Source: Bradyrhizobium barranii subsp. barranii (GTDB taxonomy: Bacteria; Pseudomonadota; Alphaproteobacteria; Rhizobiales; Xanthobacteraceae). From it: a DNA stretch of 64,000 nucleotides. Shown here piece by piece: positions 34,775 through 42,640 of the stretch (positions are counted from its first letter, which is position 1; every line of letters starts with the position of its first letter). Under the pieces are notes generated by a model. The model was not told the origin of the DNA, did not search any database, and saw nothing but the letters and a program-made list of their open reading frames with translations. Both the position numbers and the translations under genes were made by a program. The stretch is taken from assembly GCF_017565645.3 (NCBI RefSeq), contig NZ_CP086136.1:10213501-10277500 (forward strand), read 5' to 3'.

Positions 34775-34915
34775 ATGGCGCAGCGTCTGTGCAGTCTGTG
34801 CGCAAAAAACAAAGATATGAAGAATGGCAAGATATGTGAGAAGGGACATTTCGTTTGCTACGAGTGCCAAAAGGGACGCACCAGGTGTCCAATGGATGGC
34901 ACTAAGCTCTCGTGA
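34775..34915 (+). CDS. 46-aa RING-like zinc protein
   Basis: MAQRLCSLCAKNKDMKNGKI then CEKGHFVCYECQKGRTRCPM and DGTKLS. The Cys/His spacing CxxC-x11-C-x3-H-x2-C-x2-C-x6-C is that of a compact RING/treble-clef-like zinc module. Two such sites would use all eight ligands only in part, so one firm site and one looser site are likely. GGGGAGGA lies five bases upstream. Rare in bacteria as a free-standing protein. Not part of an operon. Small size makes the call tentative, but the motif density is far beyond chance. Confidence 0.7.
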   Translation: MAQRLCSLCAKNKDMKNGKICEKGHFVCYECQKGRTRCPMDGTKLS

Positions 34916-34982
34916 TCGCCGCGCCTTGAGCTATCGGGGCATTCTGTTCTGAACGAACTAAACTGGCGATGCGTAATCGCGC

Positions 34983-35585
34983 TTACGGCACTGTCACAGT
35001 CCTCAGGTATTGTATGTATTTGTCGCGCGTCGCTTCGAGACTTGCGTGATCCGGCGCATATTCTTCCCTGAATATTTCAACTCTATCGCATATGGGCTGG
35101 ATTCCCGATGGAAGCTGTTTTTTGGGAAGCGCAGCCGCGATGGCATCCCACTGTTCTTTCATTTTGGCGATCGAGGGGTCCTTGGCGCGGAATCTTAGTA
35201 TCGTAACGAGCTTGTTGTTCGGCGCTCCGATATCAGCACCGCGCAACACCTCGACGCCCATCAGGTTCAATGCAGCCCTAGTGCTTTCATCCACGGTGAA
35301 CAAGCCGTCGATCTGCTGCACCTCGAATTTAGTGCCGTGGAAACCAGACGATTGCGACGCGTACCCTTTCCGGTACATTAGGGCGATCGCGTCGCGCACC
35401 TGTGGCTCAAGCCATTCTTTGAATGCTGCCATGTAGATCTCTTCTTCCGTGGGCTTGGGGTTTTCCTTAAGCCGCGTCTCTTCTTCCGTTTCCATGAATT
35501 GGTGGATTTGTCGTCGCAATACGCCAAACTGCGAGCGGAGTGTCTCTGGATCTTTTCTTTGTATGAGCCCTTCTAAGGAAGACAT
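34983..35585 (-). CDS. Hypothetical protein
   Basis: 200 aa from MSSLEGLIQRKDPE; the frame is open 49 codons further upstream, but this ATG follows a plausible break and reads into a well-behaved alpha/beta protein. Features: acidic helix ETEEETRLKENPKPTEEEIY, IDGLFTVDESTRAALNLMGV, LVTILRFRAKDPSIAKMKEQ. No motif known to me. No partner nearby. It ends TVTVP. Confidence 0.55.
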   Translation of the reverse strand: MSSLEGLIQRKDPETLRSQFGVLRRQIHQFMETEEETRLKENPKPTEEEIYMAAFKEWLEPQVRDAIALMYRKGYASQSSGFHGTKFEVQQIDGLFTVDESTRAALNLMGVEVLRGADIGAPNNKLVTILRFRAKDPSIAKMKEQWDAIAAALPKKQLPSGIQPICDRVEIFREEYAPDHASLEATRDKYIQYLRTVTVP

Positions 35586-35815
35586 TGTCGCTATTCTAGC
35601 ATGCCCGGGAGCATTGGCTTTTGACGCACCCAATTTTAGATCGTCAAGCTTCCGGAGTACCGTTAATCGCTGGGCACGGAAACGGTTGCTATGCGCGCCA
35701 GTGAGGACGAGCGTGTGGGCACGCGTAGGCATGCGACAAGAGAGTTATTCTTGTCGTCAGCGGACGCCGTTGGCGATGCGGCTCGAAATGAGGGGCGAGT
35801 ACGCAGGTAACATGC

Positions 35816-35841
35816 CGTCGATGACGTTGACGTCATCGACG
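35816..35841. repeat. Inverted repeat, 12-base arms
   Basis: CGTCGATGACGT, TG, then ACGTCATCGACG. It lies upstream of the minus-strand hypothetical gene at 35585 and could be an operator; the spacing to that start is over 200 bases. Confidence 0.85.
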
Positions 35842-36282
35842 TTCACGCGACGTCAAAGTAAAGACCAAGAAAAAGAAATTAGCATGAAGACAGATGCGAA
35901 TTCTTCAATTCGAAACGCGGCTATGTTCGCTTCCTCGATAAGCACAGCGCGTGAACCGACTCGATTCCGTTAGAAGCAATCTCGTCTCGGCCTGGGATAT
36001 ATACCTCTTAGAACCCAACCGTCCTCCCCATGAAGAGATTGAAGGCCAAGCATCGGACGGAAGTCCGTTGCAGCTTCAATCTCCAACTGTGGGGGAACGT
36101 ATGCCCGCGCTCGCGCGCTGTGGTGCGGCGGCACCACGGAAGTCGCACGGCAAGTCGGGGTTTGTCGACCATACATGCTGCCCCAGGCCAGCGCATGCCA
36201 ACCGTCGACCCCGCCTTACCCTAAAGGCGGGGCGTATGGCGGGGTATAAGGCTGGATCGCCAGGAAAACCTCTAAGGAGGAA

Positions 36283-36308
36283 GGGCTGGCTTTGGAGGGC
36301 CAGCCCCG
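36283..36308 (-). terminator. Terminator-like hairpin after the AlpA-like fragment
   Basis: Minus strand: GGGCTGGC / GCCAGCCC with a seven-base loop, then TTCCTCCTT. The T run is weak. Confidence 0.5.
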
Positions 36309-36311
36309 CTC

Positions 36312-36457
36312 CTTACTTTCTCGGAGCGTCGGCAGGCTTGGCCTTTGCGCGAGCTTCGAGCCACTCGATAATCTCGTGCAGCCACCAGACCGGCGGACTG
36401 TTTCTGTGAGCACGTAGTTTGAAAAACATCGGTGCCTCACCAGATGCACAGAGCCTA
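36312..36457 (-). pseudogene. AlpA-like regulator, C-terminal fragment
   Basis: Open frame without a 5' end reading CASGEAPMFFKLRAHRN, then PVWWLHEIIEWLEARAKA. The WLHEIIEWLEAR helix is the last recognition element of AlpA/excisionase-type HTH proteins. The sequence upstream of about 36457 belongs to an IS66 relic, which probably cut the gene. AlpA-type proteins control excision of integrated elements, so this could be a relic of the island's own switch. Confidence 0.5.
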
Positions 36458-36463
36458 AACCAG

Positions 36464-36692
36464 TGCGTGCGGCTGCCATCTATAGCCTCATCGCCACGGC
36501 AAAGCTCAATGACATCGACCCGCAGGCTTGGCTTGCCGACGTGCTGGCGCGCCTACCGGATCACCCTGCCAGGCGCATTGACGAACTGCTGCCTTGGAAT
36601 TGGCAGCCTCAAAGCGTCGCTCACGCCGCTTAAGCGCGATCAGTCTTCCGCCAAAAAAACGGCCTAGCCGGGGGCCGTCGCCGGATGCGTAC
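36464..36692 (+). pseudogene. IS66-family transposase C-terminal relic and right end
   Basis: RAAAIYSLIATAKLNDIDPQ, then AWLADVLARLPDHPARRIDE and LLPWNWQP to the stop at 36633: the invariant C terminus of IS66 TnpC. The element end probably falls at 36692 (GGATGCGTAC). The rest of the element is missing. Confidence 0.9.
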
Positions 36693-36825
36693 GTCCATTG
36701 TGAGCACCCTTGCCGAAGATGACTCTTCTAACGGTGCTCCCAAGACTCCGCACAAACAATCTGAAGGGCCTCGGCGCTACGCTTACGCTCGGCCGCGTGC
36801 GCTGTCTTTTTTTAAGTGTGATCTT

Positions 36826-37201
36826 TCAGCGCTGGAAAAAACGCCAGAGCGACGCGATGCCAGTCGATATTCCACGACGTTTCAAAAGGGCGTGCTCCAC
36901 AATGCGGTTCCGCTCCTTCTTGAATTCCAAGACCAACGACTGATCGACCGCTGTGCCTTTCTTGCCTTTCAAAGGAAAGAAGCGGGGGTCCGGTCCGAAA
37001 AGCTCCTCACGGCCGTGCCCACGTGGATCCAGACGCGACGCGGAGCGCATAGTTTCCAATGGGCACCTTGGTCGAATAGGGCTCGCCGCCCCTCACAAAG
37101 ACCCAAATTTGATCTTTCGAATTCGCCACTGAGCTAGGCTGTTCAGCTTCTGCCTTTTGCCGCATAGCGGCCAACAACTTTGTAAATCGCCGTCCACTCA
37201 T
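36826..37201 (-). pseudogene. Third gene of the ATPase operon, frameshifted
   Basis: Its ATG overlaps the ATPase stop (AAATGA). Frame 1 reads MSGRRFTKLLAAMRQKAEAE and continues to YALRVASGSTW; the natural continuation, HGREELFGPDPRFFPLKG, lies in another frame and runs to 36826. Relatives I recall have ...ALRYASGxxWYGxxxLFGPxT..., so a single-base slip near 37035 is likely. The overlap argues that it belongs functionally to the two genes before it. Without the slip the product would be about 125 aa. Confidence 0.6.
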
Positions 37202-38592
37202 TTAAACAATGGAGAAAGCTCAATCGAATCGCTTCTATCCAGAGCCTCTAAGGGATGTCCTTCCCATGGATAGTGGCGGCGCCCATTGGCTACAAAGACA
37301 AACGCGCCAAGCGTCCCAAGGAGAGCGCTCGCGCGCGGTATTCCAGCCTGAACATTGATTACCCAATCGTACTTTGCGCGAATTCCATGAAGCGGGCCAT
37401 GAGGGTCCGAGATGCTGCTATCGACTGCAGCATCCACGGACTGGGTTGTCATCGACGGTTTAAGGTCGCGAACAACTGCAACAGCTGCTTTACAAAAAGC
37501 ATCGACGCCGGGGTAGATACCGCCAAATAGACGCGACATATCTTTATATTTGTCATCTTTCAGCTGAGTAGAGGCGCTGAGCAGGTTATCTTTGGAAAGC
37601 TTTACTCCGGCTGATGCTGATTGGGCCGCCGACAATAAGAATAGCACGTCGCGAGGACCGTTTATGATTCGGGGAAAAACTAAATCAGCGAAATCTTTCT
37701 GAGTCAGACCGAACACATCGTTCCATTCGGACTTCAACCGTTTTTTCACACGGAGAGACACAAACTCGATCAGGTCATCTCGTGTCCATTCGAGCCGCGC
37801 AACACTATCCGCAAAGTGAGAGTAGTCCGTGTAGTGTTCCTGAACGCTGTCGAAAACGTGGAATTTTGTGAACGCCGCAACGCGAAGACCGGCTGTGTGA
37901 ATTTCAGCAAGTAGGTTCAGCAAAGCTCCGATTCGAAAGGCATTTGCTCGATCTGTTAGAGCGAGTCCGTGTCCAACGATGTACTCGGGATTGTCAACGA
38001 CAAGACAGAACCTATGCTTCTCGGCCGCTGTAACTTTTTCAAGGCATTTCAGAGCTGCGCTGGCCAAGTCCTTTCGCCGGACTTGCTTAAGGTACCGGCC
38101 TCGCTCTTCTTTACTAAGGCTGAATCCAGTTCCAAGAATCTGTAGGCTCGCGAAACGGTCCTTGACAAAATCCACTACACTTTGCAAAAAATTCTCGGTC
38201 ACGAAATCCTCGGCTTCTGCATAAGCGTCGCGGAGAGTTTTGGATTGCCCCTTTCTTAGCTGTGCCGGACTTCGCCCAATTAACTCCCCGAGCAAGCCCG
38301 CGAGCAACTCTGCACGAAGCAGAGTACGATAATCTTCATCGTTGAATGAGGGATCGTCTACGAATACCCTCGCAGTAGTTGCATCCAGTGATATTGTCGC
38401 ATAAGGCGAATCCTTCGAAAGCAACCATTTTTTAAACGCAGTTTTTCCAGCACCCGGCCGAGACAGAATAAGGAATGGCCCTTCGCCGGATGGAGCAGAT
38501 AAGATATTCTGAATGAAAGCCGTTCGATGAAAATAATCTAGGAGGTGTGCATCGCGCTCGGCTGAGAGCGGTCCAAAAGATGCCTGTGACAC
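37198..38592 (-). CDS. P-loop ATPase of the Sll1717-like type
   Basis: 464 aa. A GTG start directly abuts the stop of the gene before it (TAAGTG) with AGGAG upstream. Walker A LSRPGAGKTAFKKWL at about residue 46, Walker B FCLVVDNPEY at about 195, an arginine-finger-like region around RLEWTRDDLIEF, and NGPRDVLFLL as in STAND/KAP-like ATPases that sense and signal. Middle gene of an operon with a winged-helix-like protein and a frameshifted third gene. Sll1717-like ATPases are often found in islands and defence loci. That use is inference here. Confidence 0.75.
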   Translation of the reverse strand: MSQASFGPLSAERDAHLLDYFHRTAFIQNILSAPSGEGPFLILSRPGAGKTAFKKWLLSKDSPYATISLDATTARVFVDDPSFNDEDYRTLLRAELLAGLLGELIGRSPAQLRKGQSKTLRDAYAEAEDFVTENFLQSVVDFVKDRFASLQILGTGFSLSKEERGRYLKQVRRKDLASAALKCLEKVTAAEKHRFCLVVDNPEYIVGHGLALTDRANAFRIGALLNLLAEIHTAGLRVAAFTKFHVFDSVQEHYTDYSHFADSVARLEWTRDDLIEFVSLRVKKRLKSEWNDVFGLTQKDFADLVFPRIINGPRDVLFLLSAAQSASAGVKLSKDNLLSASTQLKDDKYKDMSRLFGGIYPGVDAFCKAAVAVVRDLKPSMTTQSVDAAVDSSISDPHGPLHGIRAKYDWVINVQAGIPRASALLGTLGAFVFVANGRRHYPWEGHPLEALDRSDSIELSPLFK

Positions 38593-39159
38593 TTATGCGC
38601 TCCTTTTTCCGTTTCCACTCACGAGAACTGGAGAGCGTGACAGAGACAGAGTTGCGCCAGGATCATCCAGTAGCATATAAACAGCCCATCGAAAGAACTC
38701 TTCGGCGCGATTACCTGAAACGCTTGCGCTGGCAGCGACCTTATCAAGAGTCGCCAGCTCGCCCTTACGCAAGATTGCACCCGACCTAGTTTGCAAATCT
38801 GTGGCGACTGAAGCTGGCGGCACATTTAGCTGCGTAGCTAGAAATCTGCGTGCTCGATCAGCGAGTAGTTGGATCTTGTGGATGTCAGACGTGGGCTTCG
38901 GATTCAGACCAAGCGTAAAGGCGCCATCGGCTTCAGAAAGGACGCCAAGGGCAACTAGGAAGCGGAGATATTCCCTCACACGCTCTGATGATATGTAGGC
39001 GGCGAGATTCTTGAGGAAGAACTCTTCCGACTTTTGGCTTTCGATCAAGGCAACGATTGAATCCAATTCATATGCATTACCACGTCGAAGTAGTGTAATT
39101 AGTTCGGCCGACTTTCTGGTAATTCGAGCATATTTGCGCCCGTCTGGTCGGAACTCCAT
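38593..39159 (-). CDS. Winged-helix-like protein, first gene of the ATPase operon
   Basis: 188 aa from MEFRPDGRKYARITRKSAEL; a longer frame exists but this Met follows a break in sense. SERVREYLRFLVALGVLSEA with DGAFTLG looks like a winged helix-turn-helix with its wing. The C-terminal half is helical (DKVAASASVSGNRAEEFFRWAV). The stop touches the ATPase start, so the two are co-translated. No exact family recognised. It could be the sensor or regulator of the ATPase. Confidence 0.6.
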   Translation of the reverse strand: MEFRPDGRKYARITRKSAELITLLRRGNAYELDSIVALIESQKSEEFFLKNLAAYISSERVREYLRFLVALGVLSEADGAFTLGLNPKPTSDIHKIQLLADRARRFLATQLNVPPASVATDLQTRSGAILRKGELATLDKVAASASVSGNRAEEFFRWAVYMLLDDPGATLSLSRSPVLVSGNGKRSA

Positions 39160-39477
39160 GGCAATTTCCCTCGCACTGCAAAGCGCACAATTGCTGGTCG
39201 CCGTTGTTTTGCTTGCCTCGCGCTTTCCGCCTAGCTCTTGGCGCCCTGGCTGGACGAGGGGAAACACCGCGCCGGACGGACACTGGGCAATCGGCCGCGG
39301 TTCGGATCGAAAAATTAGATTTTATCCGTAGTGGCCAACAAGTCAAGGTTGCAGTTCGCCCCCGGGTGTTCCTGCGGAAGGTTCGCCAAGGAAAATAACA
39401 GATCGATTGAGAAAGTTTGGGAGGGCTACGTCGGAGCGACCAGCAGCGCCAACCATTTTCAGCCCTCCCAAGATTAC

Positions 39478-39636
39478 TTACTCTACGATGGCGGCGCGCA
39501 GCTTCTTCGTGGCCTGCTCATTTCTTTCAACAAGCGCCTCTAATGCATCTAGATCTTCCTTGTCGAGTTTGCCCGCTTTCAATTTGCGCTTGATTTCGCC
39601 GATCTCTTGATCGGAAGGCTCTTTCTTGAGGGTCAT
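39478..39636 (-). CDS. 52-aa charged helical protein
   Basis: MTLKKEPSDQEIGEIKRKLK then AGKLDKEDLDALEALVERNE and QATKKLRAAIVE. An AGGAGAACCTC ribosome site is in place. All helix, no Cys, no TM. The tail NEQATKKLRAAIVE recalls small proteins found next to mobile elements. Function unknown. The inverted GGGAGGGCT / AGCCCTCCC at 39419-39469, which follows the stop, may act as a terminator. Confidence 0.65.
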   Translation of the reverse strand: MTLKKEPSDQEIGEIKRKLKAGKLDKEDLDALEALVERNEQATKKLRAAIVE

Positions 39637-40450
39637 GAGGTTCTCCTGTTAATTGCGACGAACAGAGAATAGGCCAAGTTGCACCTGAGCGGCTGGCCGA
39701 CAAGCAAGGGCCACCAAACATCCGGTGCCTCCTTCAAAAGGCGCCAACCGCGCTCCAAATGTCCGCCATCGTTCGATATCGCGATCGCGATCGCGATATC
39801 GATCGCGCCTGGTTAGTTTGATCGTATCCCTGAAAACGTCGCGAGGCACCTACCAGAATTGGGTGACCTGCGCCGTCCGTCCAAATCAACGCAGTCATGA
39901 ACATTTACGGCTGTACATGCGGCGGTCGCGCGTAACCGGCAAGGAGCCCCATCTGGCGAATTGGGTAGCCGATTGGCCATCAGCTACTGAGTTTGTGAGC
40001 TGATGTGAGCTTCTATGTCTGCGCCTAGTTCTGGAACTCGAGCCTTCCATATGATTGAGCCGTCACCGAGCGCCTTGAGAGCGCTGCGCAGCTTCGCCGA
40101 CGTAGGTCGGACGAGTTCAAAGCGCGAGTTGTGGCAGAGGCGTTGGAGCCGGCGCGAGCGTATCGGCGATCGCTCATCGGATCGGCATTCACCATCGGAG
40201 CTGTTCGCCTGGCGCCGTGACGCGGATAGCAAAGCTCTGCTACCTGTCTCGCGCAGCGCCGGGACGTGTGGGGTGAGCGCAACCAAAGCGTTGCTTCGCT
40301 CACTGCAGCAAGCGTTGAGAATGCAGGGAACTTGAACGCGGGATCACTTTCACGCGAGAGCGTCTTGTCGGCGCCATCGCAAGGCAAAAGTGTGCTACTA
40401 GAGATTGCGCGCCGTTAATTGTTCTCGTCATAACACAATTGGAGGTTGTC
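39637..40450. other. No firm gene; palindrome and a possible gene fragment
   Basis: On the minus strand, 40121 down to 39984 reads FELVRPTSAKLRSALKALGD then GSIIWKARVPELGADIEAHI, which looks like a genuine C terminus, but its 5' part is not readable. The rest shows nothing. Just before the lectin, AATTGGAGGTTGTC is the ribosome site. Confidence 0.4.
39774..39801. repeat. 28-base perfect palindrome rich in CGATCG
   Basis: Each arm is CGATATCGCGATCG; the whole is self-complementary and contains overlapping GCGATCGC and GATATC units. Purpose unknown: operator, replication or recombination site. Confidence 0.95.
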
Positions 40451-41506
40451 GTGACAAATGCAGCAGCAGCGCTTACCCACTCGGTATCAGTGACAGAGAA
40501 TTCCGATGGACGATTGGAGGTGTTTAGTCTCGGAATCGATAGGGCACTCTGGCATATCTGGCAGGAGAAGCCGCATGCCGGTCCGTGGTCAAGCTGGGCC
40601 TCGCTTGGCGGCGTTCTCACCAGCTCGCCGTCCAGCGTCGATAATTCCGATGGTCGGCTGGAGGTGTTTGCGCGCGGAACCGATAACGCACTCTGGCACA
40701 TCTGGCAGGACAAGCCACATGCCGGTCCGTGGTCAAGCTGGGCCTCGCTTGGCGGCGGCATCACCAGCGATCCCGCCGTGGTCGACAATTCCGATGGCCG
40801 TCTCGAAGTGTTCGCCCGTGGCACCGACAACGCGTTGTGGCACATCTGGCAGGAGGAGCCGCATGCCGCTCCGTGGTCCGGTTGGGCCTCGCTTGGCGGC
40901 CAGATCACCAGCGATCCGGCGGGCGTGATCAATTCCGACGGCCGGCTCGAGGTTTTTGCGCGCGGCACCGACAACGCGCTTTGGCATATCTGGCAGGAGA
41001 AGCCGCATGCCGGTCCGTGGTCAACCTGGACCTCGCTTGGCGGCCAGATCACCAGCGACCCCGAGGTGTTCATCAACTCCGATGGCCGTCTCGAAGTGTT
41101 CGCCCGTGGCACCGACAAAGCGTTGTGGCACATCTGGCAGGACAAGCCACATGCCGGACCGTGGTCAGGCTGGGCCTCGCTCGGCGGCGGCATCACCAGC
41201 GATCCCGCCGTGGTCGACAATTCCGATGGCCGTCTCGAAGTGTTCGCCCGTGGCACCGACAACGCGTTGTGGCACATCTGGCAGGAGGAGCCGCATGCCG
41301 CTCCGTGGTCCGGTTGGGCCTCGCTTGGCGGCCAGATCACCAGCGATCCCGCCGCGATCGCCAACAGCGACGGCCGGCTGGAAGTGTTTGCGCGCGGGAC
41401 CGACAACGCGCTTTGGCACATCTGGCAGGATAAGCCGCACTCCGGACCGTGGTCCGGCTGGGCATCCCTGGGCGGCGTTCTCCTGAGCGATCCACTCGCG
41501 GCCTGA
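40451..41506 (+). CDS. Seven-bladed PLL-type beta-propeller lectin
   Basis: 351 aa from a GTG preceded by TTGGAGGTTGTC. Seven 48-residue repeats with the core NSDGRLEVFARGTDNALWHI, WQ(D/E)KPH, GPWSxWASLGG and ITSDP. This matches the PLL lectins of Photorhabdus, seven-bladed propellers that bind fucose and related sugars between blades. No signal peptide or TM segment, as in PLL. Monocistronic. The high repeat identity suggests recent amplification: bases 40760-40917 recur at 41192-41349 (offset 432 = three blades). A role in plant, insect or fungal surface binding is plausible but unproven. Confidence 0.93.
   Translation: MTNAAAALTHSVSVTENSDGRLEVFSLGIDRALWHIWQEKPHAGPWSSWASLGGVLTSSPSSVDNSDGRLEVFARGTDNALWHIWQDKPHAGPWSSWASLGGGITSDPAVVDNSDGRLEVFARGTDNALWHIWQEEPHAAPWSGWASLGGQITSDPAGVINSDGRLEVFARGTDNALWHIWQEKPHAGPWSTWTSLGGQITSDPEVFINSDGRLEVFARGTDKALWHIWQDKPHAGPWSGWASLGGGITSDPAVVDNSDGRLEVFARGTDNALWHIWQEEPHAAPWSGWASLGGQITSDPAAIANSDGRLEVFARGTDNALWHIWQDKPHSGPWSGWASLGGVLLSDPLAA
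40500..41480 (+). repeat. Seven tandem 144-base repeats encoding lectin blades
   Basis: Period 144 bases in frame. Blades 2-3 and 5-6 are almost base-identical; blades 1 and 7 are the most diverged, as expected if growth came from the middle. Confidence 0.9.
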
Positions 41507-41864
41507 CGGACTGCACAAGAGGCCGGCCGTCTCACAAGGCGGCCGGCGCCTAACTGACCCATCATTATGCTACTACGTCTTCACGCAACGTCGCTTGATC
41601 GCGCGCTAATTCCGGCTTTTGGACCGGCCCTCGGCCCCGTTACCCGTTTTAATCCGTTGAACGGCGATTTACGCTTCGGGCTTTAGGCGGTTAACCGAAT
41701 CGGCTCGGATCTCATAGAGATCCAACTCGCTTTCAGCGGCAGAAATCTGTGCCGAAATGGCATGTCGCACCCTCTCGCATGCTCGAGCCAACTTGGCACG
41801 ATCTGTGGACTTCTGATTCGCGTAAGATCGAGTTCGATTCTAGAGCCGAGAGTCAGTGTCACTT
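41507..41864. other. No supported gene
   Basis: Includes the inverted GGCCGGCCG / CGGCCGGC at about 41521-41548 after the lectin stop, which may terminate transcription though it lacks a T run. The remainder is AT-richer and featureless. Confidence 0.45.
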
Positions 41865-42218
41865 ATGCGTTATTTCATCTACTGTCGAAAATCATCGGAA
41901 GCCGAAGATCGACAAGTCGCGTCAATCGAATCTCAGTTGACGACGTTGAAGCGAGCATTCGTCGACAGATCTGACATTGAAATCGCCGGCATATACGAAG
42001 TGTCATTCAGCGCCAAAGCCCCTGGTCGCCCACAATTCGGTGAGATGCTCGCTCAGATCGAGAAAGGAGCAGCTCACGGGATCATCGCGTGGGCGACAGA
42101 CCGTCTTGCACGCAATTCGATTGATAGTGGACGAATCATCTACATGCTCGATTGTGGCGTGATCCGCGATCTTAAATTTCCAACGTACACCTTCGAAAAC
42201 AACTCGCAGGGCAAGTTC
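41865..42218 (+). pseudogene. Serine recombinase, resolvase domain only
   Basis: MRYFIYCRKSSEAEDRQVAS (Ser nucleophile in CRKSS), then IIAWATDRLARNSIDSGRII and FPTYTFENNSQGKF, where the family match ends. An intact relative continues with a recombinase domain of some 300 residues, absent here. The frame carries on into unrelated sequence to 42356. Truncated at about 42218 by a rearrangement that joined it tail-to-tail with the gene at 42640. Confidence 0.85.
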
Positions 42219-42640
42219 ATCTCCAGCGAAACCTTGATGTCCTCGGCGGCCATCGGCGCGCACCTCTTGGGCAGCCTGGGCGGATGCCTCTCTGAAAACG
42301 ACATCAACGTCCTCAGCAACCCACTGATGAGGAGCTTCGTCGCGGCGAAGCCATAGTCCGGACTTTGCCAGTAACGACCGCGCATGCCATCGGGCGCGTT
42401 GTAAAGGAGGTCACAGGTTTCCAGCTCTACGCGAACGATAAAGATGATCTGCCGCCCGTCTTCCTCGCCGGGCGGAGCATCGTTATAGGGCCAGATCCGA
42501 TTGCTGATGACGGTTGCGCTCTCAATGACCCGCGATGGGATTTCCTCGAAAGACAGATCATCGTTATCAAGATAGGCCCGTCCCGTGGCCCAAAGCCTTG
42601 ATGTGTCCCACTCCGGTCTAATCATCCGCGCTACCTTCAT
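42219..42640 (-). CDS. Hypothetical protein downstream of ftsZ, 3' truncated
   Basis: The ATG overlaps the ftsZ stop (ATGA). About 140 native residues: [60 protein letters not shown]. After SLE the frame runs antisense through the broken serine recombinase, so the original 3' end is lost. No family recognised. Co-translation with the FtsZ paralogue suggests a linked role. Confidence 0.5.

Larger units (their letters stand above)
35586..36311. other. Intergenic stretch with hairpins; no supported gene
   Basis: Contains a 26-base near-palindrome (35816-35841), a 29-codon plus-strand frame at 35884 (MKTDANSSIRNAAMF) of doubtful meaning, and a strong hairpin CCCCGCCTT / AAGGCGGGG at about 36210-36233. 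Confidence 0.4.

Noticed and set aside
36685..37137. 150-codon plus-strand frame opposite the third gene of the ATPase operon
   Set aside because: The minus-strand reading has an overlapping start with the ATPase and a recognisable motif; the plus frame has neither.
40500..41480. Tandem repeats as a CRISPR or satellite
   Set aside because: Period of 144 bases is in frame and encodes propeller blades; variation is mostly synonymous or conservative.
40300..41565. 421-codon open frame antisense to the lectin, with repeats of its own
   Set aside because: The repetition simply mirrors the lectin's 144-base repeats; the sense frame encodes a known fold.
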